Of a DNA stretch of 64,000 nt, positions 35,162 through 43,807 are shown piece by piece (the stretch's first letter is position 1; every line of letters starts with the position of its first letter). Origin of the DNA: Sinorhizobium mexicanum (GTDB lineage Bacteria > Pseudomonadota > Alphaproteobacteria > Rhizobiales > Rhizobiaceae); assembly GCF_013488225.1 (NCBI RefSeq), contig NZ_CP041241.1:1302001-1366000 (forward strand). The letters are read 5' to 3'. The translations under genes and the position numbers were made by a program. The notes beneath the pieces were generated by a model. The model ran no database searches and was not told the origin of the DNA. It was given only the letters and a program-made list of their open reading frames with translations.

Positions 35162-36190
35162 TTACTCGAAGAGTTCCTTGTAGATGCCCGCCCACTTTTC
35201 CTTGTTCTCGGTGTAAGTCTCGAGCGAGATCACATTTGCCGTAAAACCGCCGGCCCCCGGCCGCAGGCCAGGCTCTTTGGCCGCGACCTTCGGATTGGCC
35301 GGCAGATAATCGGCCTCGCGGTAGATCGCCTGCCCTTCTTCCGACAACAGGAACTCGAGAAAGAGCTTGGCCGCGTTCGGATGCGGCGCACCCTTGACGA
35401 TGCCAACCCGGCTGAACGACATTATTGCCGGCTCGATTGGCACCCATTTGACGGGTGCGCCCTTGGCGGCGCTGATCGAGGCATGATGGTTCTCGGTCAG
35501 GATCGAAATCGCGTATTCTCCGTTGATCGTCTGATCCAAGATAGCGCGCTGGTTGGCAGCAACATTGGCAACGTCCTGGTCTGCGAGTTTGCGCAGGTAC
35601 CCCATGCCCTTTTCTTCGCCCATCGATATAAGGATATTGCCGATAAAGCCTTCGGGGCTGGTCGGGCCGCCATCGGCATTCCACGCCATCTTGCCCTTCC
35701 ATTTCGGATCCAGAAGGTCCTCATATGTCTTGGGAATATCGGCTGCCGGGACCAAGTCGGTGTTGACCGCCGCGGTGATGACCTGAATGTACTGCGCCGT
35801 CCAACGACCTTCCTTATCCTTCAGCGCCTCGGGAAAATCAGCCCAGGCCGCCACCTTATAGGGCTCGGCCAGCCCCGCCGGGCCGAGGGTAGAGAAGGCT
35901 GTGGAGCCGTCCCAGACGTCACCATAGACCTTCCCAGCTTGAGCTTCATTTGTCAGTCGGGTCGCGACATCACGCGAGCCGCCCGAAACGAATTCGACTG
36001 TGATTTTGTAGCGATTTTCAAAGGCCTCAACCATCGGCCGCACGAACTGGCGCACATTTACCGTTGTGTACCAGACGAGCTTTCCTTCTGCCTCTGCGGC
36101 TGCGACGAGATCCGAATCCTGTGCGTTTGCGACACTGCCAGCGAGCGATACCAAAACAATGGCACCGGAGTGCGCTATCCTCCTAAGCAT
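35162..36190 (-). CDS. ABC transporter periplasmic binding protein 4 (FbpA-like)
   Basis: A 342-residue fourth paralogue of the binding-protein set, with signal peptide MLRRIAHSGAIVLVSLAGSV. Landmarks are GKLVWYTTVNVRQ, GDVWDGSTAFST, WKGKMAWNADGG and GAPHPNAAKLFLEFLLSEEG. The start at 36190 has GGAGGAGGAG close upstream; the open frame goes to 36214. It leads a separate minus-strand operon (binding protein, alpha-beta-barrel protein, SMP-30 propeller, tandem CoA-transferase) about 20 kb from the only permease and ATPase genes, so it presumably docks to that distant complex. Confidence 0.87.
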   Translation of the reverse strand: MLRRIAHSGAIVLVSLAGSVANAQDSDLVAAAEAEGKLVWYTTVNVRQFVRPMVEAFENRYKITVEFVSGGSRDVATRLTNEAQAGKVYGDVWDGSTAFSTLGPAGLAEPYKVAAWADFPEALKDKEGRWTAQYIQVITAAVNTDLVPAADIPKTYEDLLDPKWKGKMAWNADGGPTSPEGFIGNILISMGEEKGMGYLRKLADQDVANVAANQRAILDQTINGEYAISILTENHHASISAAKGAPVKWVPIEPAIMSFSRVGIVKGAPHPNAAKLFLEFLLSEEGQAIYREADYLPANPKVAAKEPGLRPGAGGFTANVISLETYTENKEKWAGIYKELFE

Positions 36191-37144
36191 GGTGCTCCTC
36201 CTCCCCGAGTTCACCGAAAATGCGGCGTTGAACCAACCGCGATCTGCACAATAAAGGACCGCTGCAGTTCATTAAAATGAGATTATCTTGTCGACCTGTT
36301 CGAAATTCGAGAACAAGATGCCCTTCTGAATTCCGATGGCGGGCGCCAACGCACGGAATTGTCCCACCGACCTGCAAAGCTGTCTGGAGGTACCGAGCGA
36401 CGATAGAGCCGGCTACCATCGGTCTCGCCTCCTCGGCGATCGTATTCGCGAGTTTGCGCGAGGCGACCAGCGACAGCGTTGCAAAACTCGAAAGGCTCTC
36501 TAAACGTATGTAAGATAACCCAGGCGCAACGCTTGTTCGGCGACCCGACTGCATGCTCAGTGTCGTCGCCAAAGGCCTGTGCGTTCCAGCGCTTGTAGGA
36601 TGAAAGCCTGTCCGCGCCTCCGAGCGTGCTTCGGCAACGAACCGACAATCAATGTATCGCGACTTTTGATTTCTGCGGGGTTACAGCCGACACGGTCGAT
36701 CAGGACAATGACCCGACGGTCACCATCGTCGCGACCGCCAATGCGCCTGCTTTGAGTGTTTTGAGTTGGTTCTTGACAGAGTAAATCATGATCGTTCGTT
36801 CCCTTTGTGTTGGCTGATACATCGATTGATCGCAGGCACACGACGCCCGACCTCCGCAGAGGTGGTCAAAGGATTTTCAGTTGGGATGCTTAGGGGCTTC
36901 TGTCTGCAAGGGAGCTCCAACGGCACTCCGACGAAGTTCGATGGACCGGCCGTGATCACGGCCATCTCGTTTTAGGGATCCAGTATCGACAGTGATGGAT
37001 CTGGAGTCGCAAATCGCCTAGATTCGCCCCAAATCACAACGAAGACGGAAGCGAACACCGTGGACGACCGGGTCCGATTTGCGCTCGGGGGCTCAGTTTC
37101 GACCAGATACGAGGTCCAGGCGCTTGCGCCGACGCCGGGACAAG
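36191..37144. other. Gene-free stretch at the end of the catabolic island
   Basis: About 950 bases with no recognisable complete gene. It holds the promoter of the binding-protein operon on its left side. Short open frames on both strands (for example 36277-36513 plus, 36557-36841 minus) have no family resemblance. A short signal-peptide-like frame at 36700-36789 is listed separately. Confidence 0.5.
36700..36789 (-). pseudogene. Possible orphan signal-peptide fragment
   Basis: A 29-codon frame with an AAGGGA ribosome-binding sequence encodes a basic start (MIYSVKNQLKTLKAG) and a hydrophobic core (ALAVATMVTVGSLS), then stops. It resembles the signal peptide of a lost secreted or binding protein. 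It is short enough to be chance. Confidence 0.25.
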
Positions 37145-37171
37145 GTAGAATATAGATGACTAGGAACCTAG
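37125..37171 (+). promoter_or_regulatory. vapBC promoter and operator palindrome
   Basis: A possible TTGCGC and TAGAAT (37146-37151) pair precedes the perfect inverted repeat CTAGGAACCTAG at 37160-37171. The palindrome sits between the promoter and the vapB start at 37181, where VapB-VapC complexes usually bind to repress their own genes. Confidence 0.5.
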
Positions 37172-37180
37172 GGACCAGGA

Positions 37181-37435
37181 ATGGCGCTCAGCATTAAAGA
37201 TCTAGAGACGGAACGTCTCGCCAAGGCGCTGGCCGAGAAAACTGGTGAAACCATCACCATGGCGACCCGCCGGGCACTGGAAGAACGGCTACGGCGCCTC
37301 GCAAACGCGGAAAATCGCGATGTTCTTCTCGAGGAGCTTGCCGCCAGCCGCAGACGTTGGGCAAAGCTGCCGGTTCACGACAACCGCTCCGCCGATGAGA
37401 TTTTGGGGTACGACGAAAATGGGCTCCCCGGCTGA
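37181..37435 (+). CDS. vapB: VapB-type antitoxin
   Basis: An 84-residue antitoxin of the PSK/Rv0623-like family. The N-terminal DNA-binding part is [20 protein letters not shown] followed by [20 protein letters not shown], and the C-terminal toxin-binding tail ends [13 protein letters not shown]. It precedes a PIN-domain toxin gene with one shared base. It neutralises the toxin and represses the promoter with it. AGGGACCAGGA serves as ribosome-binding region. Confidence 0.93.
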   Translation: MALSIKDLETERLAKALAEKTGETITMATRRALEERLRRLANAENRDVLLEELAASRRRWAKLPVHDNRSADEILGYDENGLPG

Positions 37436-37821
37436 TGGTCATCGACACGTCCGCCATCGTCGCGATCGCATTCAACGAGCCGGAAGCAGAAACCTACGAA
37501 CAAAAAGTCGTCGACGCTCCGCGGCGCTTCATCTCGGCCGCGACGGTCCTTGAACTCGCCATCGTCATCGAATCGCGCCTCGGCGAGGCAGGTGCGGCAG
37601 AGCTTGATCTGTGGCTTTACAAGGCGGGTGTCGAAATCGTCGCCGTCGACGCGGAACAGATCGCCGTCGCAAGGCGAGCCTGGCGCAGCTACGGCAAGGG
37701 CCGACATCCGGCCGGTCTGAACTATGGGGACTGTTTCTCCTATGCGCTGGCGAGGACGCGCAACGAACCGCTGCTCTATAAAGGCGATGATTTCTCGCGA
37801 ACAGATATAGGGACGGCATGA
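37435..37821 (+). CDS. vapC: VapC-type PIN-domain toxin
   Basis: A 128-residue PIN-domain ribonuclease. The metal-binding acids are present: Asp4 in [11 protein letters not shown], Glu in AATVLELAIVIESR, Asp in LNYGDCFSYALA and Asp in YKGDDFSRTD. Length and all motifs are normal, so the toxin looks active, unlike the second, broken VapC at 39706-40107. ATG overlaps the antitoxin stop (TGATG). VapC toxins cleave tRNA or rRNA when freed from VapB; this pair may stabilise the surrounding replicon. Confidence 0.95.
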   Translation: MVIDTSAIVAIAFNEPEAETYEQKVVDAPRRFISAATVLELAIVIESRLGEAGAAELDLWLYKAGVEIVAVDAEQIAVARRAWRSYGKGRHPAGLNYGDCFSYALARTRNEPLLYKGDDFSRTDIGTA

Positions 37822-38310
37822 CAATGCACCCCGCGCCCGTCACGCCCAGACAACGTTCCATGCTCAAGCTTGGCGACGACCGCCAGCCCCAAGCAGCGCC
37901 GTTCCTTGCCACGGCCGGCCGTTATCACGTCCGCACATGGCGGCATCTTGGTAGCTCCCGAAATCCTTGGAAACCGCCCCGCCGGTCGGACCGAGTATCC
38001 ATAGTGATTCTAAGACCGTCGCGGCATATAGAACTCCAAGAATTCTGTGGTCTCAAACGATGTCGATTGTTGCCGTAAAGGTTTTGTCCAGTTGGCATCC
38101 AAGATGTCCGATCCTGCCAGTGCGGTCTCTTTCGATCCATCTGCATTCTCCTTTTTTCCGAGGTAGACGAGAATCGTCAGGTCTCGTTCCTGGACGAATG
38201 CACGTTGATCCATCGACCGCCGCCGACCTGGCACGGAAAATCTCGGCACGTGTCGGCTATCCGCTTCCTTTGGCGCGGGCGGCTTAGTTGGTCGAACACC
38301 CGGCTAGCAG
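37822..38310. other. Gene-free stretch after vapBC
   Basis: About 490 bases without a gene I can support. A minus-strand frame at 38010-38249 (79 codons) contains a natural-looking stretch MDQRAFVQERDLTILVYLGK but no family is recognised, and no partner gene adjoins it. Confidence 0.4.
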
Positions 38311-38925
38311 ATGGGGTGATTTGTTTCACCAGGCCGCCCGCATCATCGATCAAGCAAACTCCAAACTCACACATTAATCGACAGCTGGACTTTTGGAGAT
38401 GGCGCGGCCCTGATGCTCCAGACTGATCACCGCGAGAGTTTTGATGTCGACATCTTCCTCGACGATCCGCAGCTACTGCCATGTCTGAATCCGAAGACAC
38501 AGGGCTACGCGCTCGACATCAACCCTCACAGCTATGAATCCGACGAATCGCGGACGTTGAAGATCGTCTTTGAACATGTCGGCGAGATCTACTTTATCTG
38601 TGCCCCCAGCCTGACCGACAACCCGACGTTGAAAACGGACGTGCGCAGCCGAGACGTTCTGCTTGAGACCCCGGCGGAGATCATCGCAAAGAAGATATAC
38701 TACCGTGGCGCTGCGATGCAGCCTCGCGACATGTTCGAAATCGCCTGCGTCGTGAAAACTCATGGCGTGGAGTATCTCAAGGAGGCCCTAACGCCGTTCC
38801 GGGACAAATGCGATGCGGCGCTGGAAGTCGCTCGCCAGATGAACCCGCAGTCGCTGAGGCTATCATGGCGAGACTTCTGTACCGCCAACACTTCTCCGAT
38901 GTTCCCCGCGTCGCTCAGGCAATGA
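38311..38925 (+). pseudogene. AbiEii-like nucleotidyltransferase, frameshifted
   Basis: The 3' frame (38413-38925, 170 codons) matches the DUF1814/AbiEii nucleotidyltransferase group: HRESFDVDIFLDDPQ with the two catalytic aspartates, LLETPAEIIAKKIYYRG and MQPRDMFEIACV. The glycine motif (TFGDGAALML) lies just before the first ATG in the same frame, while the expected N-terminal helix (SRWGDLFHQAARIIDQANSK) is in another frame ending at 38377. One or more indels near 38370-38385 would join them. The gene is therefore probably dead. Intact relatives are toxins of AbiE-type or MenAT-type systems; no antitoxin is seen. Confidence 0.65.
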
Positions 38926-39212
38926 CGATCAAGCTCCTGGAAACCATCTGCACCAATTCGACCGGCGCAAAAACTAGCGTGCACTCCGACCGGCAAAGTC
39001 GATCGAGGCAGACGACGTGCGTTCCATTGACGTTCATCGTCGGACCGAACCCGCCAACGGCGCAAATGGCGACCCTCGGCAAGCCCATAACAATCACTTT
39101 CTCAGGTAAAGGTCCTCCGGCTTGCAAGATGTCGACCGGTTTACCAACTTGTTTCGGCTTCTCACCTTAAACATGAACACAGAACACAGACGCGCGTTGT
39201 CGCGTTTTATTC
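38926..39212. other. Non-coding gap before the IS66 remnant
   Basis: About 290 bases; nothing recognised. Open frames here are short and without family patterns. Confidence 0.4.
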
Positions 39213-39530
39213 GTAAGCGGTGTTCTGCTCCCACGTTGTCGTCGCCGCCCTGATCTGTGATCGCCTTTCCATGAACGAGCAACAGGAGTTTCTCCATGGA
39301 GAGTACATTGGAGGTTCTCACGACCAGGAAGTCTGGACGTGAGGTTCATCGGCATTGGCCGGACGAGATCAAGGCGCAGATCGTTTCGGAGAGCCTTCGG
39401 CCCGGAGCGTTGGTGAATGAAGTCGCAGAGCGACATGGCCTGAAGCCGAACCACCTATCCACCTGGCGGATGATGGCACGGCAGGGCAAGCTGATTCTGC
39501 CTGCCCCCGAGGAAGCGTTGGAGTTCGCAG
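39213..39530 (+). mobile_element. tnpA: IS66-family left-end remnant with truncated tnpA
   Basis: GTAAGCGGTGTTCTGCTCCC at 39213 has the form of an IS66 terminal repeat. From 39296 a tnpA frame starts (ATG after an ACAGGAG-type site) with REVHRHWPDEIKAQIVSESL, GALVNEVAERHGLKPNHLST and GKLILPAPEEALEFAA, then similarity ends near 39530 and antitoxin-like sequence begins. The rest of tnpA, tnpB, tnpC and the right end are missing, so this is a dead fragment, distinct from both IS66 elements at the left of the window. Confidence 0.75.
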
Positions 39531-39703
39531 CCGTTGGTGGCGCGCGTCGAAGCCGGCGAGGAGATCATCATTGCGGTGCTTTGGCGCATTCGCAAGGAGA
39601 CCAGCATCGAGACCGCGATCGCCGAGATCCGGGCGATGCGGGCGCTCGCCAAACCCGTCACCCAGGACGAGACCCGCGCCTGGCGCGATCAGGCCGGGCC
39701 TGA
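39530..39703 (+). pseudogene. Phd-type antitoxin remnant
   Basis: The frame read from 39534 gives VARVEAGEEIIIA, the hallmark of Phd/YefM antitoxins, then TAIAEIRAMRALAKPVTQDE and TRAWRDQAGP, the toxin-binding tail seen before VapC genes. The N-terminus is replaced by IS66 sequence, the middle is shortened, and the natural stop is out of frame by one base. It precedes the broken vapC by two bases. Confidence 0.55.
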
Positions 39704-39705
39704 CG

Positions 39706-40107
39706 ATGGCGTTCGTCCTCGACGCCTCGATTGCTGCCAGCTGGTTCCTGGCCGACAAGCAAAGTGAAGCCGCCGAGCCGCTCATTGCGGCACTTGGAGT
39801 TGCGCCGGTTCTCGTGCCGTCAATGTATGGTTCGAGATCCGCAATCTGTTCATCATGGCGGAGCGGCGTGGTCGCGTGAACCCCGGAACAGCGCTTGCCA
39901 TGACCTTGAGTCTGCGCGGTTTGCCCTTGCAAGACGGAGGCATCGGCAATGACGTGTCCGTCGTTGATCTTGCCCTTAAGCATGGCCTCCCGGGCTACGA
40001 CGCGAGCTACGTTGCACTGGCAAAATCAAGTGAAATGCCCCTTGCGACCGGCCGCCGCACGGAGCGAAGGGATCAGCATCGTCGGTCCGCTCAAGCATGA
40101 GCACTGA
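39706..40107 (+). pseudogene. VapC-type PIN toxin, two frameshifts
   Basis: The first frame starts MAFVLDASIAASWFLADKQS with the first catalytic Asp and runs to LVPSM. A frameshift near 39829 is needed to continue as WFEIRNLFIMAERRGRV and DLALKHGLPGYDASYVALAK, which carry later PIN motifs. A second shift near 40045 would restore the end ARSEGISIVGPLKHEH. With both lesions the toxin cannot be made, matching the decay of its antitoxin. Confidence 0.7.
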
Positions 40108-40703
40108 TCCTTACACACCCAATCTCCACACCGACAAGAACTCAGCGCCGAGCGCGCTGCAATGGCTGGATGAAGCCGGATTCGTCACGCGCAAAGTGAC
40201 GTAACGTCTCCAAATATCGCCGGACGCACTTGCTATACCTGTATCCGAGATCAGAAGTCTGACCCGGCCGGCAAGCGGGGCTTTCTTTTTGGGGGCGCGC
40301 AGCTTCATTGACGCAGCGGAAAGGGATGTTGTGGTTTGACGATCACCTTCTCGTAATCGCAGTGGTTCCCTTTTCCAGAGAGGCGCCGGGGCGCACGTTC
40401 TCGGCGTATTCGCGGAAATTCACGAGGTACCCTTGCTGCGGTCCATCATATTCGGCGCAAAAATTGCGGTAGACCTTCGCGTCACGAGGGTAATGGCCGC
40501 GATTTGACCGAGTACGTCTTCGGCGAAGACACACTGAACATCGCATTTAGCGCTATCGCTCATGGAAAGCATCGGAAGCGAGCTCCGCTTAGAGATCGCC
40601 GCCACCTCAGCTGGCGCATCCTCGTCTCGCCGCCTCTCCAGCGCCTTCACGCGCGCTTTCCATCATCTCCTATTCCAGGCTATCTCTTCATGTGCCGACA
40701 CTT
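40108..40703. other. Gene-free stretch with a possible decayed frame
   Basis: About 600 bases. On the minus strand between about 40566 and 40305, pieces in different frames read DAKVYRNFCAEYDGPQQGYL and GNHCDYEKVIVKPQHPFPLR, suggesting a decayed gene that I cannot name. A 35-codon frame at 40097-40204 on the plus strand is unrecognised. At about 40261-40291 CCCGGCCGGCAAGCGGGG is followed by CTTTCTTTTT, a weak plus-strand terminator candidate. Confidence 0.35.
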
Positions 40704-41762
40704 TCAAGGCAGGAATGTCAGTTGCACCTTGCAGGCAACGGAACGGTCGCCGGCTTGCTCGAAGGCCTTGACCGCCTGATCGACCGGAAACGCATGGGAA
40801 ATGATCGGCCGGACATCGATCCGGCGGCGAGCAATGAGGTCGACGGCAAGGGCGAACTCGCTGTTGAAGCGCTGCGATCCGATGAGCCGCAATTCCTTGC
40901 CGACGAGCGCATTGATCGGAAGGGTGATGTCGCCCGTCACGCCGACTTGCACGATCAGGCCTCGCGGTCTGACAGTGGCGATCGCACTGCGCAGCGCCTG
41001 CTCGGCTGCGGCGCATTCGAAGACGACATCAAACTGCCCTTTGTCTGCCTCGTATGCAGCCAAAGGCGCCGGATCGCGGCGCACATTGACAGCGAGCGCA
41101 GCACCCATCGCCATTGCGCGCTCGAGCGCCGCGTCGGCAAGGTCCGTCACCACGATCGCCTCGGCCCCTCGATGGCGAGCGGCCGCGACCACGAGCGCGC
41201 CGATCGGCCCAACTCCTGTAACAAGCACATGCTTGCCCTTGAGATCCCCGGCTTGGGCAACCGCGTGAAGGCAGACTGCCAGCGGTTCGGCGCAGGCGGC
41301 CTCGCCAGCGCTCACCAGCGCCCCCGCCGCGAAACATTGGCCGGCCGCAACGACGAGCCAGTCGCGGAACATGCCCTGCGTATGAGGAAAACGCATGGCG
41401 CTCCCCATGAATCGCATGTTCAGGCAATGAATGGGCAGCCCCGCGTCACAAAAGCGGCAGGAGCCGCAGGGTTGGCTCGGATTGAGCGCGACGAGGTCGC
41501 CGATCGCAAGTCCGGAGACGCCGGCGCCGAGGGCGGCGACATATCCGGAGCCTTCATGGCCCGGAATGATCGGCTCTCGTACCCGGATGGGACCGAAGCC
41601 GCCGTCCTGGTAATAGTGGAGGTCCGAGCCGCAGATCCCCCCGGCCGCCATTTTCAAGAGGACCTCGCCTTCGCCCGGTTGCGCAACATCCTCAGCCTCC
41701 AGCCTGAGATCGCGTTGACCGTAGAGCCGCGTGAGACGCGTGCGGATGAGCGCACCTGCCAT
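40704..41762 (-). CDS. idnD: Zinc-dependent L-idonate 5-dehydrogenase-like enzyme
   Basis: A 352-residue medium-chain zinc dehydrogenase. The catalytic zinc site is GGICGSDLHYY and PGHEGSGYV, the structural zinc cysteines are in PCGSCRFCDAGLPIHC, and the NAD(P) loop is VLVTGVGPIGALVVAAA. The closest type I recognise is L-idonate 5-dehydrogenase (L-idonate to 5-ketogluconate). The ATG at 41762 overlaps the dctM stop (TGATG); the frame to 41855 lies inside dctM. Last gene of the TRAP operon, so it probably oxidises the imported sugar acid. Other polyol or sugar-acid substrates remain possible. Confidence 0.85.
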   Translation of the reverse strand: MAGALIRTRLTRLYGQRDLRLEAEDVAQPGEGEVLLKMAAGGICGSDLHYYQDGGFGPIRVREPIIPGHEGSGYVAALGAGVSGLAIGDLVALNPSQPCGSCRFCDAGLPIHCLNMRFMGSAMRFPHTQGMFRDWLVVAAGQCFAAGALVSAGEAACAEPLAVCLHAVAQAGDLKGKHVLVTGVGPIGALVVAAARHRGAEAIVVTDLADAALERAMAMGAALAVNVRRDPAPLAAYEADKGQFDVVFECAAAEQALRSAIATVRPRGLIVQVGVTGDITLPINALVGKELRLIGSQRFNSEFALAVDLIARRRIDVRPIISHAFPVDQAVKAFEQAGDRSVACKVQLTFLP

Positions 41763-43168
41763 CAGCGGATCAACCCGACTGCACTCGGCAGCCACAGCGT
41801 GATCGCCGGAACGAAAGTGATGAGGATGAGCGCGATGAAGAGCGGCAGGAGCCAAGGCAGGATCGCCATCGTGGTTCGCTCCACCGAAAGCTTCGCCACG
41901 CGCGACAGGACGAAGAGCACCATACCAAGCGGGGGATGCAGGAGGCCGATCATCAGGTTAAGCGTCATGATCAGGCCAAAGTGAACCGGATCGATCCCGA
42001 ATTGGGCCGACAAAGGCAGCAGGATCGGCACCAGGATGGTGATCGCGGCGATCGTGTCCAGGAAGCAGCCGACGAACAACATCAAGAGGTTTACCAGGAT
42101 CAGGAAGACCCATTTGTTCTCGGTGATCGTCAGAATCGCGCCGGAGAGCATCTGGGCGGCCTGGCTGACCGTCAACAGCCACGCGAAAATGGAGGCGGCC
42201 GTGACGATGAAGAGCACCGAAGCGGTCGTCTCGATGGTGTCGAACGTCGCCCGCGCCAGCGTCGACATGGTCATCGTCCGGTAGCGCACCAGCCCGAGGA
42301 ACAGCGACCAGAGAACAGCGGCGACGGCCGCTTCCGTCGGCGTAAACCAGCCCATCGTCATGCCGCCGATTAGAATGACCGGGGTCATCAGCGCCATGAC
42401 GGCCGAGAAGTCGAAATACCAGTCAAGGGCCAGCAACACCAGGAGGGCAATGCCGGCGGCGGCATTCATCGACAACCCCGCCGACATCAGGAGATAAACG
42501 ATGATCGGTACGGACAACACAACGACGACTTCGAGCGACGCCGAGAGCAACCGCTTCATCTCGAAAGGCGTGTCCGAGCCCCAACCGCGCTTATAAGCAA
42601 AGATCGCGACCGTCAGCATCATCAGCACCGTCATCACCACGCCCGGCACGATGCCGGCCATGAACAGCGCGCCGATCGAGACGTTCGCCATCATGCCGTA
42701 GATGACGAAGGGCAACGAGGGTGGAAAGATTGGCCCGAGCGTCGCCGAGGCGGCGGTGACGCCGACGGCGGCCTCGACCGGATAGCCGTGATCCTTCATC
42801 GCCTTGATTTCGATCGTACCGATGCCGGCGGCATCGGCGAGCGCCGTGCCGGACATGCCGGAAAAGATCACCGAGCCGATGATGTTGACCTGTGCCAATC
42901 CCCCTTTCATCCAGCCGACGAGCGCTACGGCGAAGGAATAGATGCGGCCGGTGACGCCTGCGGAATTCATCAGGTTGCCGGCTAGAATGAAGAACGGCAC
43001 GGCGAGCAGCGGAAAACTCTCGACACCGGCGATCATTCGCTGTGCAGCGATGATGTCGGGCGCGACATTGTAGAAGACCAGATAGAGGACGGATGCCACG
43101 GCCATCGAGATGGCGACCGGCACACCCACCAGCATCAGGAGAAGAAACGAACCGACGAGCAGCAGCAT
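41762..43168 (-). CDS. dctM: TRAP transporter large permease DctM
   Basis: A 468-residue integral membrane protein of the DctM family with about 12 spans. Family patterns are LLVGVPVAISMAVASVLY-like N-terminus, SGMSGTALADAAGIGTIEIK, VTAASATLGPIFPPSLPFVI and MTLNLMIGLLHPPLGMVLFV. It forms the sodium-coupled channel of the transporter with DctQ. It follows dctQ by three bases and is coupled to the dehydrogenase gene downstream. The length is slightly above the usual 425-residue average, within the family range. Confidence 0.95.
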   Translation of the reverse strand: MLLLVGSFLLLMLVGVPVAISMAVASVLYLVFYNVAPDIIAAQRMIAGVESFPLLAVPFFILAGNLMNSAGVTGRIYSFAVALVGWMKGGLAQVNIIGSVIFSGMSGTALADAAGIGTIEIKAMKDHGYPVEAAVGVTAASATLGPIFPPSLPFVIYGMMANVSIGALFMAGIVPGVVMTVLMMLTVAIFAYKRGWGSDTPFEMKRLLSASLEVVVVLSVPIIVYLLMSAGLSMNAAAGIALLVLLALDWYFDFSAVMALMTPVILIGGMTMGWFTPTEAAVAAVLWSLFLGLVRYRTMTMSTLARATFDTIETTASVLFIVTAASIFAWLLTVSQAAQMLSGAILTITENKWVFLILVNLLMLFVGCFLDTIAAITILVPILLPLSAQFGIDPVHFGLIMTLNLMIGLLHPPLGMVLFVLSRVAKLSVERTTMAILPWLLPLFIALILITFVPAITLWLPSAVGLIR

Positions 43169-43171
43169 GGA

Positions 43172-43753
43172 TCAGCCCTCAACCTTTTGGAATTCCTCGG
43201 GCTTTTCGAGAACCGAATAACCGCGGCGCTGATTGGCGATAAACACCTGGACGGAGCGAACGAGCATCAGCACGAAGCCGGCCATCACGCTGTAGAAGAC
43301 GATGTTGCGCGGCAGGTCGACCGTCACCATACGTTCGTTGGCGACGATCGCCACATAGCGCCACATCAGCCAGCAGGCATAGGTAAAGAAGCCGATACGG
43401 ACGAGATCGACGAAGATCGCCATGCCTCGCGCCACCGGCCGCGGCAGATAGTGATAGAGCACGTCGACCTGGATGTGCCGCGAAACCCTGACGCACATGA
43501 CAGAACCGAGGAACACCACGCCGATCAGGCAGTTGGTGGCGATCTCCTCCGTCCAGGCATAGGAATCGTTGAGCACATAGCGGGTGAAGAACTGCAGGAA
43601 CACGCACCCCGTCATCACCCAGAAAATGGCGAGCGTGACCCAGTCCTCGAAGGCATAACTCGAGACATCCGCGGCTGGCGGGGCTTCGTCGAAGGAATGG
43701 GCAATTTCCTCCGGCGTCACTTGCAAATGGACTTCCTGTGACATGGCGATCAT
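43172..43753 (-). CDS. dctQ: TRAP transporter small permease DctQ
   Basis: A 193-residue protein with four membrane spans and the DctQ pattern FLGSVMCVRVSRHIQVDVLY and GLVEEIATN-like segment (here AWTEEIATNCLIG). It has a longer than usual N-terminal cytoplasmic part of about 30 residues. The start may be the ATG at 43753 or the one at 43744 (MSQEVHLQ). It pairs with DctM. Confidence 0.92.
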   Translation of the reverse strand: MIAMSQEVHLQVTPEEIAHSFDEAPPAADVSSYAFEDWVTLAIFWVMTGCVFLQFFTRYVLNDSYAWTEEIATNCLIGVVFLGSVMCVRVSRHIQVDVLYHYLPRPVARGMAIFVDLVRIGFFTYACWLMWRYVAIVANERMVTVDLPRNIVFYSVMAGFVLMLVRSVQVFIANQRRGYSVLEKPEEFQKVEG

Positions 43754-43774
43754 CCGGCAAACGGTGGGCGGAGT

Positions 43775-43798
43775 GCCGGCCGCTGACGGGCGGCCGGC
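43775..43798 (-). promoter_or_regulatory. Perfect 9-bp hairpin between dctP and dctQ
   Basis: GCCGGCCGC and GCGGCCGGC pair perfectly around a six-base loop, between the dctP stop at 43808 and the dctQ start. No T run follows. It would protect dctP mRNA and lower expression of the membrane subunits, keeping the binding protein in excess. Confidence 0.65.
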
Positions 43799-43807
43799 GT
43801 CAACGAT

